A stretch of DNA of 64,000 nt from Gadus chalcogrammus (lineage: Eukaryota; Chordata; Actinopteri; Gadiformes; Gadidae): NCBI RefSeq assembly GCF_026213295.1, contig NC_079423.1, forward strand, positions 19,614,477 to 19,678,476, written 5' to 3'. The notes beneath the pieces are model-generated. The model worked only from the letters and a program-made list of their open reading frames with translations, searched no databases and had not been told where the DNA came from. This document shows positions 10,557 to 20,920 of the stretch, piece by piece. Each line of letters opens with the position of its first letter. The first letter of the stretch is position 1. A program made the position numbers and the translations under genes.

Positions 10557-10849
10557 CAACATTTCTTGTTTTTATGAGCGCAAAATGCTTTTCAGAGCGT
10601 AAGAATCACTTTTTGACCAACAATGTGTTTTTGACTTTACATTGTTGATTTTGCTCAAAACTACTTCCAAATGGTGGAGTATGGCCCTATAAACCTTTGG
10701 TGAGCTTAGTAACACGTTTGCATTGAAATTGACAGAGATATCAACATTTCTTGTTTTTATGAGCGCAAAATGCTTTTCAGAGCGTTAGAATCACTTTTTG
10801 ATCACTTCCAAATGGTGGAGTTTGGCCCTATAACCCTTTGGTGAGCTTA
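10557..10849 (-). repeat. Satellite array, left variant (continuation)
   Basis: The same array and polarity as at the start of the window, resuming with the right copy of the L1 target duplication and ending in TTA (10847-10849), the left target duplication of the MITE. The phase matches an uninterrupted array once the L1 is removed. Confidence 0.93.
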
Positions 10850-11401
10850 TGCCGCTTTTCCACCGCACATGTAGCTCGACTCGACACGACACGACTCGAC
10901 ACGACTCGACACGGTAGCAGCGCGGGTGCTTTTCCACCGCAAATAGTACCTCCGGGACGTGGGCGGGGTCGTCTGCGCGAAAGGGCCGTGACGTATTTTT
11001 GTACGCGACGCAAACAACACCTACGTAACGCACACATGGACAGAACCCACATAACAACAATGGAGAACATCGATGCGATGGTATTCGTGTTCGTATTATT
11101 AGCTGGCATGTTGAAGAAGTGGAATATGTTGGCTGCGGCGCTACTATGGCTGTTCTATCGTTACCAGCATGGTTGCCATGTCGCTCTCGTGACTTCGTCA
11201 CACTCTCTGGCCAATCAGTGGCCGGCCGTCTGCCGACGTCACCTTTTAGCATCGGCTCAGCCGCTTGGAACCTAGAGCGAGGCGGTACTAGAAAAAGCAA
11301 CCACTTGAGGTACTAGATCGCGGTGGAAACGCAAAAAAGGCGAGCTGAGTCGAGTCGAGTCGAGTCGTGTCGAGCTGGTACCATGCAGTGGAAAAGCGGC
11401 A
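10850..11401. mobile_element. PIF/Harbinger-type MITE with CGACT repeats, TTA target duplication
   Basis: The left end tgccgcttttccaccgcaca and the right end, reverse-complemented tgccgcttttccactgcatg, are near-perfect inverted repeats. TTA is duplicated at 10847-10849 and 11402-11404, and excision would rejoin the satellite motif gagcttagtaacacg exactly. TTA fits the TWA preference of PIF/Harbinger transposases. Both ends carry short tandem CGACT/CGACA motifs just inside the inverted repeat, and a second, degraded copy of the terminal motif (cttttccaccgcaaa) lies about 70 bp in. No protein-coding gene is supported: frames at 10791-11300 and 10838-11275 span the junctions or the GC-rich ends and are rejected. 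Confidence 0.9.
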
Positions 11402-12540
11402 TTAGTAACACGTTTGCATTGAAATTGACAGAGATATCAACATTTCTTGTTTTTATGAGCGCAAAATGCTTTTCAGAGCGTAAGAATCACTTTTTGACCA
11501 ACAATGTGTTTTTGACTTTACATTGTTGATTTTGCTCAAAACTACTTCCAAATGGTGGAGTATGGCCCTATAACCCTTTGGTGAGCTTAGTAACACGTTT
11601 GCATTGAAATTGACAGAGATATCAACATTTCTTGTTTTTATGAGCGCAAAATGCTTTTCAGAGCGTTAGAATCACTTTTTGATCACTTCCAAATGGTGGA
11701 GTTTGGCCCTTCAACCCTTTGGTAAGCTTAGTAACACGTTTGCATTGAAATTGACAGAGATATCAACATTTCTTGTTTTTATGAGCGCAAAATGCTTTTC
11801 AGAGCGTAAGAATCACTTTTTGACCAACAATGTGTTTTTGACTTTACAATGTTGATTTTGCTCAGAACTACTTCCAAATGGTGGAGTATGGCCCTATAAC
11901 CCTTTGGTGAGCTTAGTAACACGTTTGCATTGAAATTGACAGAGATATAAACATTTCTTGTTTTTATTAGCGCAAAATGCTTTTCAGAGTGTTAGAATCA
12001 CTTTTTGATCACTTCCAAATGGTGGAGATTGGCCCTTCAACCCTTTGGTAAGCTTAGTAACACGTTTGCATTGAAATTGACAGAGATATCAACATTTCTT
12101 GTTTTTATGAGCGCAAAATGCTTTTCAGAGCGTAAGAATCACTTTTTGACCAACAATGTGTTTTTGACTTTACATTGTTGATTTTGCTCAAAACTACTTC
12201 CAAATGGTGGAGTATGGCCCTATAACCCTTTGGTGAGCATAGTAACACGTTTGCATTGAAATTGACAGAGATATCAACATTTCTTGTTTTTATGAGCTCA
12301 AAATGCTTTTCAGAGCGTTAGAATCACTTTTTGATCACTTCCAAATGGTGGAGTTTGGCCCTTCAACCCTTTGGTAAGCTTAGTAACACGTTTGCATTTA
12401 AATTGACAGAGATATGAACATTTCTTGTTTTTATGAGCGCAAAAAGCTTTTCAGAGCGTAAGAATCACTTTTTGACCAACAATATGTTGTTGACCATACA
12501 TTGTTGATTTTGCTCAAAACTACTTCCAAATGGTGGAGTA
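11402..12540 (-). repeat. Satellite array, left variant, up to the polarity switch
   Basis: Continues the 185/141-bp dimer in the original polarity until ...aatggtggagtatg at 12540, where the polarity changes. The last unit is more diverged (aatatgttgttgaccataca at about 12481). Confidence 0.93.
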
Positions 12541-12982
12541 TGAAAAATATTAGGCACGCATATTAACAAGAAATGTTGATATTTCTGTTTATTTCAGAAA
12601 AACAAGTCAAAAACACATTGTTGGTCAAAAAGTGACTATAGCGCTCTGAAATGCATTTTGCACGCATAAAAACAAGAAATGTTGACATCTCTCAATTTCA
12701 ATGCAAACGTGTTACTAAGCTTACCAAAGGGTTATAGGGCCATACTCCACCATTTGGAAGTGTAATACATTAGTTTTGAGCAAAATCAAAAATGTAAGGT
12801 GAAAAACACATTGTTGGTCAAAAAGTGGTTCTAGCGCTCAGAAATGCATTTTGCACGCATCAAAACAAGAAATGTTGATATGTCTGTCAATTTCAGAAAA
12901 ACAAGTCAAAAACACATTGTTGGTCAAAAAGTGACTCTGGCGCTCTGAAAAGCATTTTGCACGCATAAAAACAAGAAATGTT
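12541..12982 (+). repeat. Satellite array, right variant, first block after the switch
   Basis: From 12541 (aaaaatattaggcacgcata) the same satellite runs in the opposite polarity, with both the long monomer (tgcaaacgtgttactaagct) and the short monomer (tttcagaaaaacaagtcaaa). The last 8 bases, gaaatgtt at 12975-12982, are the target duplication of the foldback element. Confidence 0.93.
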
Positions 12983-13019
12983 GGTAACCCTTCCTTTAAC
13001 AGTCCCCTAATTACTAGGT

Positions 13020-13252
13020 ATTTACCCGGTACATACATGGTAAATTATAGTGTATTACTGGGTAATTACCACTGGTAATAAGAAGGTAAATACAGAGGTA
13101 GTTACCAGGTAAATACATGGTAAATCATAGTGTATTACTGGGTAATTACCACTGGTAATAAGAAGGTAAATACAGAGGAATTATCCGGTAAATTATAGTG
13201 TATTACTGTGTAATTACCACTGGTAATAAGAAGGTAAATACAGAGGAATTAC
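13020..13252 (+). repeat. Subterminal tandem repeat of the foldback element, left arm
   Basis: Three imperfect copies of a unit of about 65-75 bp built round tagtgtattactgggtaatt and accactggtaataagaaggt. The unit is rich in ggtaa/ttacc, the same pentamers as the outer ends, so it could hold several transposase-binding sites (inference). Confidence 0.8.
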
Positions 13253-13612
13253 AGCTGATGTACCAAGTGAAACCTCCACTATTACCCATCAACTCAACTA
13301 AGTAGTGTGTGAGTTGTAACTGTTTTAGGTTGGTAATAACTCCAATATTGTGTACTTCCTAGGAAATTAGGCAACCAATTCTTAGAAACACCTATTATCC
13401 AAGGTTTATGTTGGTAACAGCCCAAATTTAATGATGTATCTAGAAATTAGCATAGTACTTTCCAATAAAATACTTTTTCTTAGTTATTATTCATAGCTAC
13501 ACCAATTTAGAAAGGGTTTATTCAGTTTATTCAGGAAGTTTTCCTCTATTGTCATGGTACATCTTCTTAAATACTGGGTACAAAGCCGTTTGTTTCCATG
13601 GTATTACCAGGT
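13253..13612. other. Left arm spacer of the foldback element
   Basis: About 360 bp of AT-rich arm between the subterminal and 170-bp repeats. It is mirrored at about 19390-19780, which has an extra stretch of about 40 bp near 19451-19490 absent here. No gene seen. Confidence 0.7.
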
Positions 13613-14352
13613 TCTTACCATATCATTTATAATAGATACATTCCATTGTCCATGCAGTCAACACAAACTTGTACCATGTACGTTCTGCGACGTTACCAAG
13701 TAAAACACGACAATTTACCCAGTAAGTAAGCTGAAACTGTACTGTAAAAGGAAGCCTCGTTTGTTTCCATGGTATTACCAGGTTCTTACCATATAATTTG
13801 TAATACATTATTCCCTTTTCCATGCAGTCAACACAAACTTGTACCATGTACGTTCTGCGACGTTACCAAGTAAAACACGACAATTTACCCAGTAATTAAG
13901 CTAAAACTGTACTGTAAAAGGAAGCCTCGTTTGTTTCCATGGTATTACCAGGTTCTTACCATATAATTTGTAATACATAATTCCCTTTTCCATGCAGTCA
14001 GCACAAACTTCTACCATGTACGTTCTGCGACGTTACCAAGTAAAACAGGACAATTTACCCAGTAATTAAGCTGAAACTGTACTGTAAAAGGAAGCCTCGT
14101 TTGTTTCCATGGTATTACCAGGTTCTTACCATATAATTTGTAATACATTATTCCCTTTTCCATGCAGTCAACACAAACTTGTACCATGTACGTTCTGCGA
14201 CGTTACCAAGTAAAACACGACAATTTACCCAGTAATTAAGCTGAAACTGTACTGTAAAAGGAAGCCTCGTTTGTTTCCATGGTATTACCAGGCTCTTACC
14301 ATACAAGTTGTAACTGGTTATTCCCTTTTCCATGCAATCAACACAAACCATA
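13613..14352 (-). repeat. 170-bp tandem repeat, left arm (about 4.3 copies)
   Basis: The unit includes ccatgcagtcaacacaaact, gtaccatgtacgttctgcga and cgtttgtttccatggtatta, with a period of 170 bp. It is the reverse complement of the array at 16912-19395. Each unit contains several ggtaa/ttacc motifs and the palindromic core ccatgg. Because 170 is not a multiple of three, the roughly 69-residue frames in each unit cannot form a continuous repeat protein. Confidence 0.93.
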
Positions 14353-14626
14353 TATGTTCTGCAACATCGTTCACCAGTAGTTAAGCACTTTAATTGTTGT
14401 TATAAAACCCCAAACCACTATTGATGAAAGACATATTAAAATTAAACAAAATCAAAGGCTTATCTTTCAAACAATGCATATCTCACAAACAGGCACTGAA
14501 CACTGAAGAAATCGGACAAACAAAAGAGCCGTCCACATCAACTCAATTTAAATGTTACTGATGGTGTTTTCATAAAACACATGACAGTGTTATGGCAAGT
14601 GACCACAAGGAAGACTGCTTCAACCT
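14353..14626. other. Left arm of foldback element, 3' flank of the exon remnant
   Basis: AT-rich sequence downstream (on the minus strand) of the exon-like frame, mirrored at about 16649-16911. No coding signal and no polyadenylation site that I would defend. Confidence 0.6.
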
Positions 14627-14824
14627 CTACAATTTGAATAAGTGGTGAATGCCATGCAGCAATCTGCCTATGGGAGCATCTTCGTGGTCATTCGCAAACC
14701 AATGAGTCCACTCGATGAATGAGAGATGACTCTTTAGTGTCTTCTCTGTGAGGTATCCCTGCAGTCTCCACATCTGGGATTTGAAGGCTGACCAAGACCT
14801 GACCAGGTACCTCCAAATCTCCCC
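14627..14824 (-). pseudogene. Terminal-exon-like coding remnant in the left arm, frame intact
   Basis: On the minus strand an uninterrupted 65-codon frame runs from 14824 to a TAG at 14627-14629. It includes WRYLVRSWSAFKSQMW, SHLSFIEWTHWFAND and GRLLHGIHHLFKL, and is unusually rich in Trp, His and Leu for chance sequence. Immediately upstream is a good 3' splice site: branch-like cctaat, a T/C-rich tract and ttcttgaag ending at 14824. No ATG lies in the exon, so it would be the last exon of a spliced gene. The mirrored copy in the right arm (16454-16648) has a two-base loss. I do not recognise the family; it could be the C-terminus of the element's own transposase or a captured host exon. The evidence is the frame, the splice signal and the composition only. 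Confidence 0.5.
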
Positions 14825-15199
14825 TTCAAGAATCAGAAGACAAGAAAATAAACATTAGGACTGTCAATTAATGAACATTTCTAGAACATGTAGAAGTCAA
14901 GGATTATTTTGTTTATCAGTTAAGAAAGGATGCTGGTCCTCTGGCCATTGTGTTTGGTCATATTGAAAAGAGAAAAAGGCATAGCCATAAATAGTTAATA
15001 GGACGGGAGGGGACAGGCAGTTAGCTCCGGTTAGCCCTTTAGCATTGAGCTAGCGGAGCTTCTGTCATTCAAATAACTCGGACATGTTGTTTAAAACCTA
15101 TAGCACCCAATTTATTAAAATATCCGGATTTAATCGGGCTCTCTCCCATAAGTACAGTTAATAGGACGGGAAGAGACAGGCTCTGTTAGCCCCGGTTAG
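14825..15199. other. Left arm between exon remnant and central region
   Basis: Holds the presumed intron end and two related segments at about 15000-15060 and 15157-15215, each with agttaataggacggga followed by gttagc/gctaa motifs. These form a local duplication that is also present, reversed, in the right arm at about 16040-16280. A short frame on the minus strand at about 14890-14990 ends at a stop and is too short to call. Confidence 0.55.
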
Positions 15200-15535
15200 C
15201 GCGATGCTAAAGAGCAGCTCTACCGGAGCATGCCACCTCAACAGGTGCAAGTTAGCCTCCGGTTTGATATTCGCCGGATATTCGGTTTACCACCCAATCG
15301 GATTCATCAACATAAGTGCAATACATTACGGGCTTAGTATGTTGAGGACGGTTGAGGACGGTTTAGGACACCGTATCGCGAAAAATCACAAACACATGTT
15401 GTCGCCATCGATGTCTGTGCAACTACGTCATTTACGTTCTCTGGCTGCTACCTGTTTTAGGGACCGTCAACAAGTTACACTCACCGACTGGTGGCAGAGA
15501 CGTTACCATGGAATTGTTTCTGGAAATAAATCATA
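15200..15535. other. Inner left arm of the foldback element
   Basis: GC-richer inner arm, mirrored at about 15746-16075. Frames of 114 residues here (15204-15548, plus) and 81 residues in the mirror copy (15778-16023, plus) read opposite strands of the same palindrome, show no recognisable domain, and are not called as genes. Confidence 0.6.
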
Positions 15536-15745
15536 TAAAATAACATAAAAATCACAAAAAAATACATTTTGTCACCTGATTGTAGTAGTAGTTGCCAATA
15601 GTGGGCTGCTACTTACTGCAGGTAACTTTGCTAATATATTGCATTATTGTTAAACGGGATGCAATTGATAATTTCTAATATAGTTTGGTCGATTTTTGTC
15701 GAATATTAAACTATTAACTGCATTATGATTAACTATATTGCAATA
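15536..15745. other. Unpaired centre (loop) of the palindromic element
   Basis: About 210 bp of AT-rich sequence where the mirror symmetry stops: the left arm leaves it at ttaccatggaattgtttctg...aaataaatc and the right arm mirrors that at about 15746-15785. This spacer would form the loop of the foldback structure. No gene seen. Confidence 0.75.
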
Positions 15746-16453
15746 TATTTGTGTGATTCATTTCCTGAAACAATTCCATGGTAACGTCTCTGCCAACAGT
15801 AGGTGAGTGTAATTTGTTGACGGTCCCTAAAACAGGTAGCAGCCAGAACGTAAATGACGTTGTTGCACAGACATTGATGGCGACAACATGTGTTTGTGAT
15901 TTTTCACGATACGGTGTCCTAAACCGTCCTCAACATACTAAGCCCGTAATGTATTGCACTTATGTTGATGAATCCGATTGGGTGGTAAACCGAATATCCG
16001 GCGAATATCAAACCGGAGGCTAACTTGCACCTGTTGAGGTGGCATGCTCCGGTAGAGCTGCTCTTTAGCATCGCGCTAACCGGGGCTAACAGAGCCTGTC
16101 TCTTCCCGTCCTATTAACTGTACTTATGGGAGAGAGCCCGATTAAATCCGGATATTTTAATAAATTGGGTGTGATAGGTTTTAGACAACATGTCCGAGTT
16201 ATTTGAATGACAGAAGCTCCGCTAGCTCGATGCTAAAGGGCTAACCGGAGCTAACGGCCTGTCCCCTCCCGTCCTATTAACTGTATTTATGGCTATGCCT
16301 TTTTCTCTTTTCAATATGACCAAACACAATGGCCAGAGGACCAGCATCCTTTCTTAACTGATAAACAAAATAATCTTTGAGTTCTACATGTTCTAGAAAT
16401 GTTCATTAATTGACAGTCCTAATGTTTATTTTCTTGTCTTCTGATTCTTGAAG

Positions 16454-16648
16454 GGGAGATTTGGAGGTACCTGGTCAGGTCTTGGTCAGCCTTCAAATCC
16501 CAGATGTGGAGACTGCAGGGATACCTCAGAGAAGACACTAAAGAGTCATCTCTCATTCATTGAGTGGACTCATTGGTTTGCGAATGACCACAAAGATGCT
16601 CCCATAGGCAGATTGCTGCATGGCATTCACCACTTATTCAAATTGTAG
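16454..16648 (+). pseudogene. Right-arm mirror copy of the exon remnant, frameshifted
   Basis: Mirror of 14627-14824. The splice acceptor (ttcttgaag ending at 16453) and the stop TAG at 16646-16648 are kept. Relative to the left arm two bases are missing near 16527 (cctcagagaag against cctcacagagaag), so the frame shifts after about 24 codons. The rest, including FIEWTHWFAND and LLHGIHHLFKL, is still readable in the second frame. Thus the left copy is the more intact of the two. The family is not recognised. Confidence 0.5.
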
Positions 16649-16911
16649 AGGTTGAAGCAGTCTTCCTTGTGGTCACTTGCCATAACACTGTCATGTGTTC
16701 TATGAAAACACCATCAGTAACATTTAAATTGAGTTGATGTGGACGGCTCTTTTTTTTGGCCAATTTCTTCAGTGTTCAGTGCCTGTTTGTGAGATATGCA
16801 TTGTTTGAAAGATAAGCCTTTGATTTTGTTTAATTTTAATATGTCTTTCATCAACAGTGGTTTGGGGTTTTATAACAACAATTAAAGTGCTTAACTACTG
16901 GTGAACGATGT

Positions 16912-19395
16912 TGCAGTCGTTCAGAACATATATGGTTTGTGTTGATTGCATGGAAAAGGGAATAACCAGTTACAACTTGTATGGTAAGAGCCTGGTAATA
17001 CCATGGAAACAAACGAGGCTTCCTTTTACAGTACAGTTTCAGCTTAATTACTGGGTAAATTGTCGTGTTTTACTTGGTAACGTCGCAGAACGTACATGGT
17101 ACAAGTTTGTGTTGACTGCATGGAAAAGGGAATTATGTATTACAAATTATATGGTAAGAACCTGGTAACACCATGGAAACAAACAAGGCTTCCTTTTACA
17201 GTACAGTTTCAGCTTAATTACTGGGTAAATTGGTGTGTTTTACTTGGTAACGTCGCAGAACGTACATGGTACAAGTTTGTGTTGACTGCATGGAAAAGGG
17301 AATAATGTATTACAAATTATATGGTAAGAACCTGGTAATACCATGGAAACAAACAAGGCTTCCTTTTACAGTACAGTTTCAGCTTAATTACTGGGTAAAT
17401 TGTCGTGTTTTACTTGGTAACGTTGCAGAACGTACATGGTACAAGTTTGTGTTGACTGCATGGAAAAGGGAATAATGTATTACAAATTATATGGTAAGAA
17501 ACTGGTAATACCATGGAAACAAACGAGGCTTCCTTTTACAATACAGTTTCAGCTTAATTACTGGGTAAATCGGTGTGTTTTACTTGGTAACGTCGCAGAA
17601 CGTACATGGTACAAGTTTGTGTTGACTGCATGGAAAAGGGAATAATGTATTACAAATTATATGGTAAGAACCTGGTAATACCATGGAAACAAACGAGGCT
17701 TCCTTTTACAGTACAGTTTCAGCTTAATTACTGGGTAAATTGTCGTGTTTTACTTGGTAACGTCGCAGAACGTACATGGTACAAGTTTGTGTTGACTGCA
17801 TGGAAAAGGGAATAATGTATTACAAATTATATGGTAAGAACCTGGTAATACCATGGAAACAAACGAGGCTTCATTTTACAGCACAGTTTCAGCTTACTTA
17901 CTGGGTAAATTGTCGTGTTTTACTTGGTAACGTCGCAGAACGTACATGGTACAAGTTTGTGTTGACTGCATGGAAAAGGGAATTATGTATTACAAATTAT
18001 ATGGTAAGAACCTGGTAACACCATGGAAACAAACAAGGCTTCCTTTTACAGTACAGTTTCAGCTTAATTACTGGGTAAATTGGTGTGTTTTACTTGGTAA
18101 CGTCGCAGAACGTACATGGTACAAGTTTGTGTTGACTGCATGGAAAAGGGAATAATGTATTACAAATTATATGGTAAGAACCTGGTAATACCATGGAAAC
18201 AAACGAGGCTTCCTTTTACAGTACAGTTTCAGCTTACTTACTGGGTAAATTGTCGTGTTTTACTTGGTAACGTCGCAGAACGTACATGGTACAAGTTTGT
18301 GTTGACTGCATGGAAAAGGGAATTATGTATTACAAATTATATGGTAAGAACCTGGTAACACCATGGAAACAAACAAGGCTTCCTTTTACAGTACAGTTTC
18401 AGCTTAATTACTGGGTAAATTGGTGTGTTTTACTTGGTAACGTCGCAGAACGTACATGGTACAAGTTTGTGTTGACTGCATGGAAAAGGGAATAATGTAT
18501 TACAAATTATATGGTAAGAACCTGGTAATACCATGGAAACAAACGAGGCTTCCTTTTACAGTACAGTTTCAGCTTACTTACTGGGTAAATTGTCGTGTTT
18601 TACTTGGTAACGTCGCAGAACGTACATGGTACAAGTTTGTGTTGACTGCATGGAAAAGGGAATAATGTATTACAAATTATATGGTAAGAACCTGGTAATA
18701 CCATGGAAACAAACAAGGCTTCCTTTTACAGTACAGTTTCAGCTTAATTACTGGGTAAATTGTCGTGTTTTACTTGGTAACGTTGCAGAACGTACATGGT
18801 ACAAGTTTGTGTTGACTGCATGGAAAAGGGAATAATGTATTACAAATTATATGGTAAGAACCTGGTAATACCATGGAAACAAACGAGGCTTCCTTTTACA
18901 GTACAGTTTCAGCTTAATTACTGGGTAAATCGGTGTCTTTTACTTGGTAACGTCGCAGAACGTACATGGTACAAGTTTGTGTTGACTGCATGGAAAAGGG
19001 AATAATGTATTACAAATTATATGGTAAGAACCTGGTAATACCATGGAAACAAACGAGGCTTCCTTTTACAGTACAGTTTCAGCTTAATTACTGGGTAAAT
19101 TGTCGTGTTTTACTTGGTAACGTCGCAGAACGTACATGGTACAAGTTTGTGTTGACTGCATGGAAAAGGGAATTATGTATTACAAATTATATGGTAAGAA
19201 CCTGGTAATACCATGGAAACAAACGAGGCTTCCTTTTACAGTACAGTTTCAGCTTACTTACTGGGTAAATTGTCGTGTTTTACTTGGTAACGTCGCAGAA
19301 CGTACATGGTACAAGTTTGTGTTGACTGCATGGACAATGGAATGTATCTATTATAAATGATATGGTAAGAACCTGGTAATACCATGGAAACAAAC
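16912..19395 (+). repeat. 170-bp tandem repeat, right arm (about 14.5 copies)
   Basis: Unit starts such as tggtacaagtttgtgttgac recur every 170 bp from 17096 to 19306, with partial units at each end. Copies are nearly identical and fall into recurring variants (tgtcgtgtt against tggtgtgtt; taataccatgg against taacaccatgg; cagcttaatt against cagcttactt). These variants come back in ordered blocks, for example the pattern at 17776-18115 is repeated at 18116-18455, showing recent amplification of multi-unit blocks. Confidence 0.95.
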
Positions 19396-20035
19396 GGCTT
19401 CGTACCCAGTATTTAAGAAGATGTACCATGACACTAGAGGAAAACTTCCTGCAGAGGTTGTTACCAGGTAAGTAATTCCATAGTGGTAAATTGAATAAAC
19501 CCTTTCTAAATGGGTGTAGCTATGAATAATAACTAAGAAAATGTATTTTATTGGAAAGTACTATGCTAATTTCTAGATAGTACATCATTAAATTTGGGCT
19601 GTTACCAACATAAACCTTGGATAATAGGTTTTTCTAAGAATTGGTTGCCTAATTTCCTAGGAAGTACAAAATATCGGAGTTATTACCAACCTAAAACAGT
19701 TACAACTACACGCTACTTAGTTGAGTTGATGGGTAATAGTGGAGGTTTTACTTGGTACATCAGCTGTAATTCCTCTGTATTTACCTTCTTATTACCAGTG
19801 GTAATTACACAGTAATACACTATAATTTACTGGATAATTCCTCTGTATTTACCTTCTTATTACCAGTGGTAATTACCCAGTAATACACTATGATTAACCA
19901 TGTATTTACCGGGTACCTACCTCTGTATTTACCTTCTTATTACCAGTGGTAATTACCCAGTTATACACTATAATTTACCATGCAGGTACCGGGTAAATGC
20001 CTAGTAATTAGGGGACTGTAAAAGGAAGGGTTACC
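19396..20035 (-). repeat. Right arm spacer and subterminal repeats of the foldback element
   Basis: Mirror of 12983-13612. The subterminal units (attaccagtggtaattaccc and taccttcttattaccagtgg) occur in about three copies between 19780 and 19985, and the terminal inverted repeat occupies the last ~50 bp. Confidence 0.8.
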
Positions 20036-20920
20036 GAAATGTTGATATCTGTCAATTTAAATGCAAACGTGTTACTAAGCATACCAAAGCGTTATAGGGC
20101 CTACCCCACCATTTGCAAGTGGAATACATTTGTTTTGAGCAAAATTGACAATGTAAGGTCAAAAACACATTGTTGGTCAAAAAGTGATTCTAGCGCTCTG
20201 AAAAGCATTTTGTGCGCATAAAAACCAGAAATGTTGATATTAATGTTCATTTCAGAAAAACAAGTCAAAGACACATTGTTGGTCAAAAAGTGATTCTAGC
20301 GCTCTGAAAGGCATTTTGTGCGCATCAAAACAAGAAATGTTGATACCTCTGTCAATTTCAATCCAACAAGTTACTAAGCTAACCAAAGGGTTATAGGGCC
20401 ATACTCCACCATTTGGAAGTGGAATACATTAGTTTTGAGCAAAATCAACAATACAAGGTCAAAAACACATTGTCGGTCAAAAAGTGATTCAAGCGCTCTG
20501 AAAAGTATTTTGCATGCATAAAAAGAAGAAATATTGATATCTCTGTCAATTTCAGAATAACAAGTCAAAAACACATTGGTCAAAAAGTGACTCTAGTGCT
20601 CTGAAAAGCATTTTGCACGCATAAAAACCAGAAATGTTGATATTTCTGTTAATTTCAGAAAAACAAGTCAAAAACACATTGTTGGTCAAAAAGTGATTCT
20701 AGCACTCTGAAAAGCATTTTGCACGCATAAAAACAAGAAATGTTGATATCTGTCAAGTTCAATTCAAACGTGTTACTAAGCTTACCAAAGGGTTATAGGG
20801 CCATGCTCCACAATTTGGAAGTGGAATACAATAGTTTTGAGCAAAATCAACAATGTAAGGTCAAAAACACATTGTTGGTCAAAAAGTGATTCTAAGCGCT
20901 CTGAAAAACATTTTGCACGC
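20036..20920 (+). repeat. Satellite array, right variant
   Basis: Long and short monomers in the forward polarity, starting with the right copy of gaaatgtt (20036-20043) and ending in acgc (20917-20920), the left target duplication of the LTR miniature. Several units are diverged (cattgtcggtc, gtgctctg variants). Confidence 0.93.

Larger units (their letters stand above)
12983..20035. mobile_element. Foldback-like DNA element with multi-kilobase inverted-repeat arms, 8-bp target duplication
   Basis: The ends are inverted repeats starting ggtaacccttcctttaacag (left) and ggtaacccttccttttacag (right, reverse-complemented). They match with few changes far beyond 50 bp. The satellite octamer gaaatgtt is duplicated at 12975-12982 and 20036-20043. 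The whole element is palindromic: the left arm is 12983 to about 15535, the loop about 15536-15745, the right arm about 15746-20035. The arms differ mainly in copy number of an internal 170-bp tandem repeat (about 4.3 versus 14.5 copies). No transposase was recognised. An 8-bp duplication is known for hAT, P and Zisupton-type elements; the tandem-repeat-bearing long arms recall Drosophila Foldback and Galileo. The superfamily stays open. Confidence 0.88.

Noticed and set aside
15204..16023. 114- and 81-residue frames in the inner arms of the foldback element as possible transposase
   Set aside because: They read opposite strands of the same palindromic sequence, have no recognisable motif, and include low-complexity gctaac-type sequence.
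16908..19360. A run of 69-80-residue frames every 170 bp, looking like a tandem-repeat protein
   Set aside because: The period is 170 bp, not a multiple of three, each frame stops within its unit, and the same sequence lies reversed in the other arm. It is repeat DNA.
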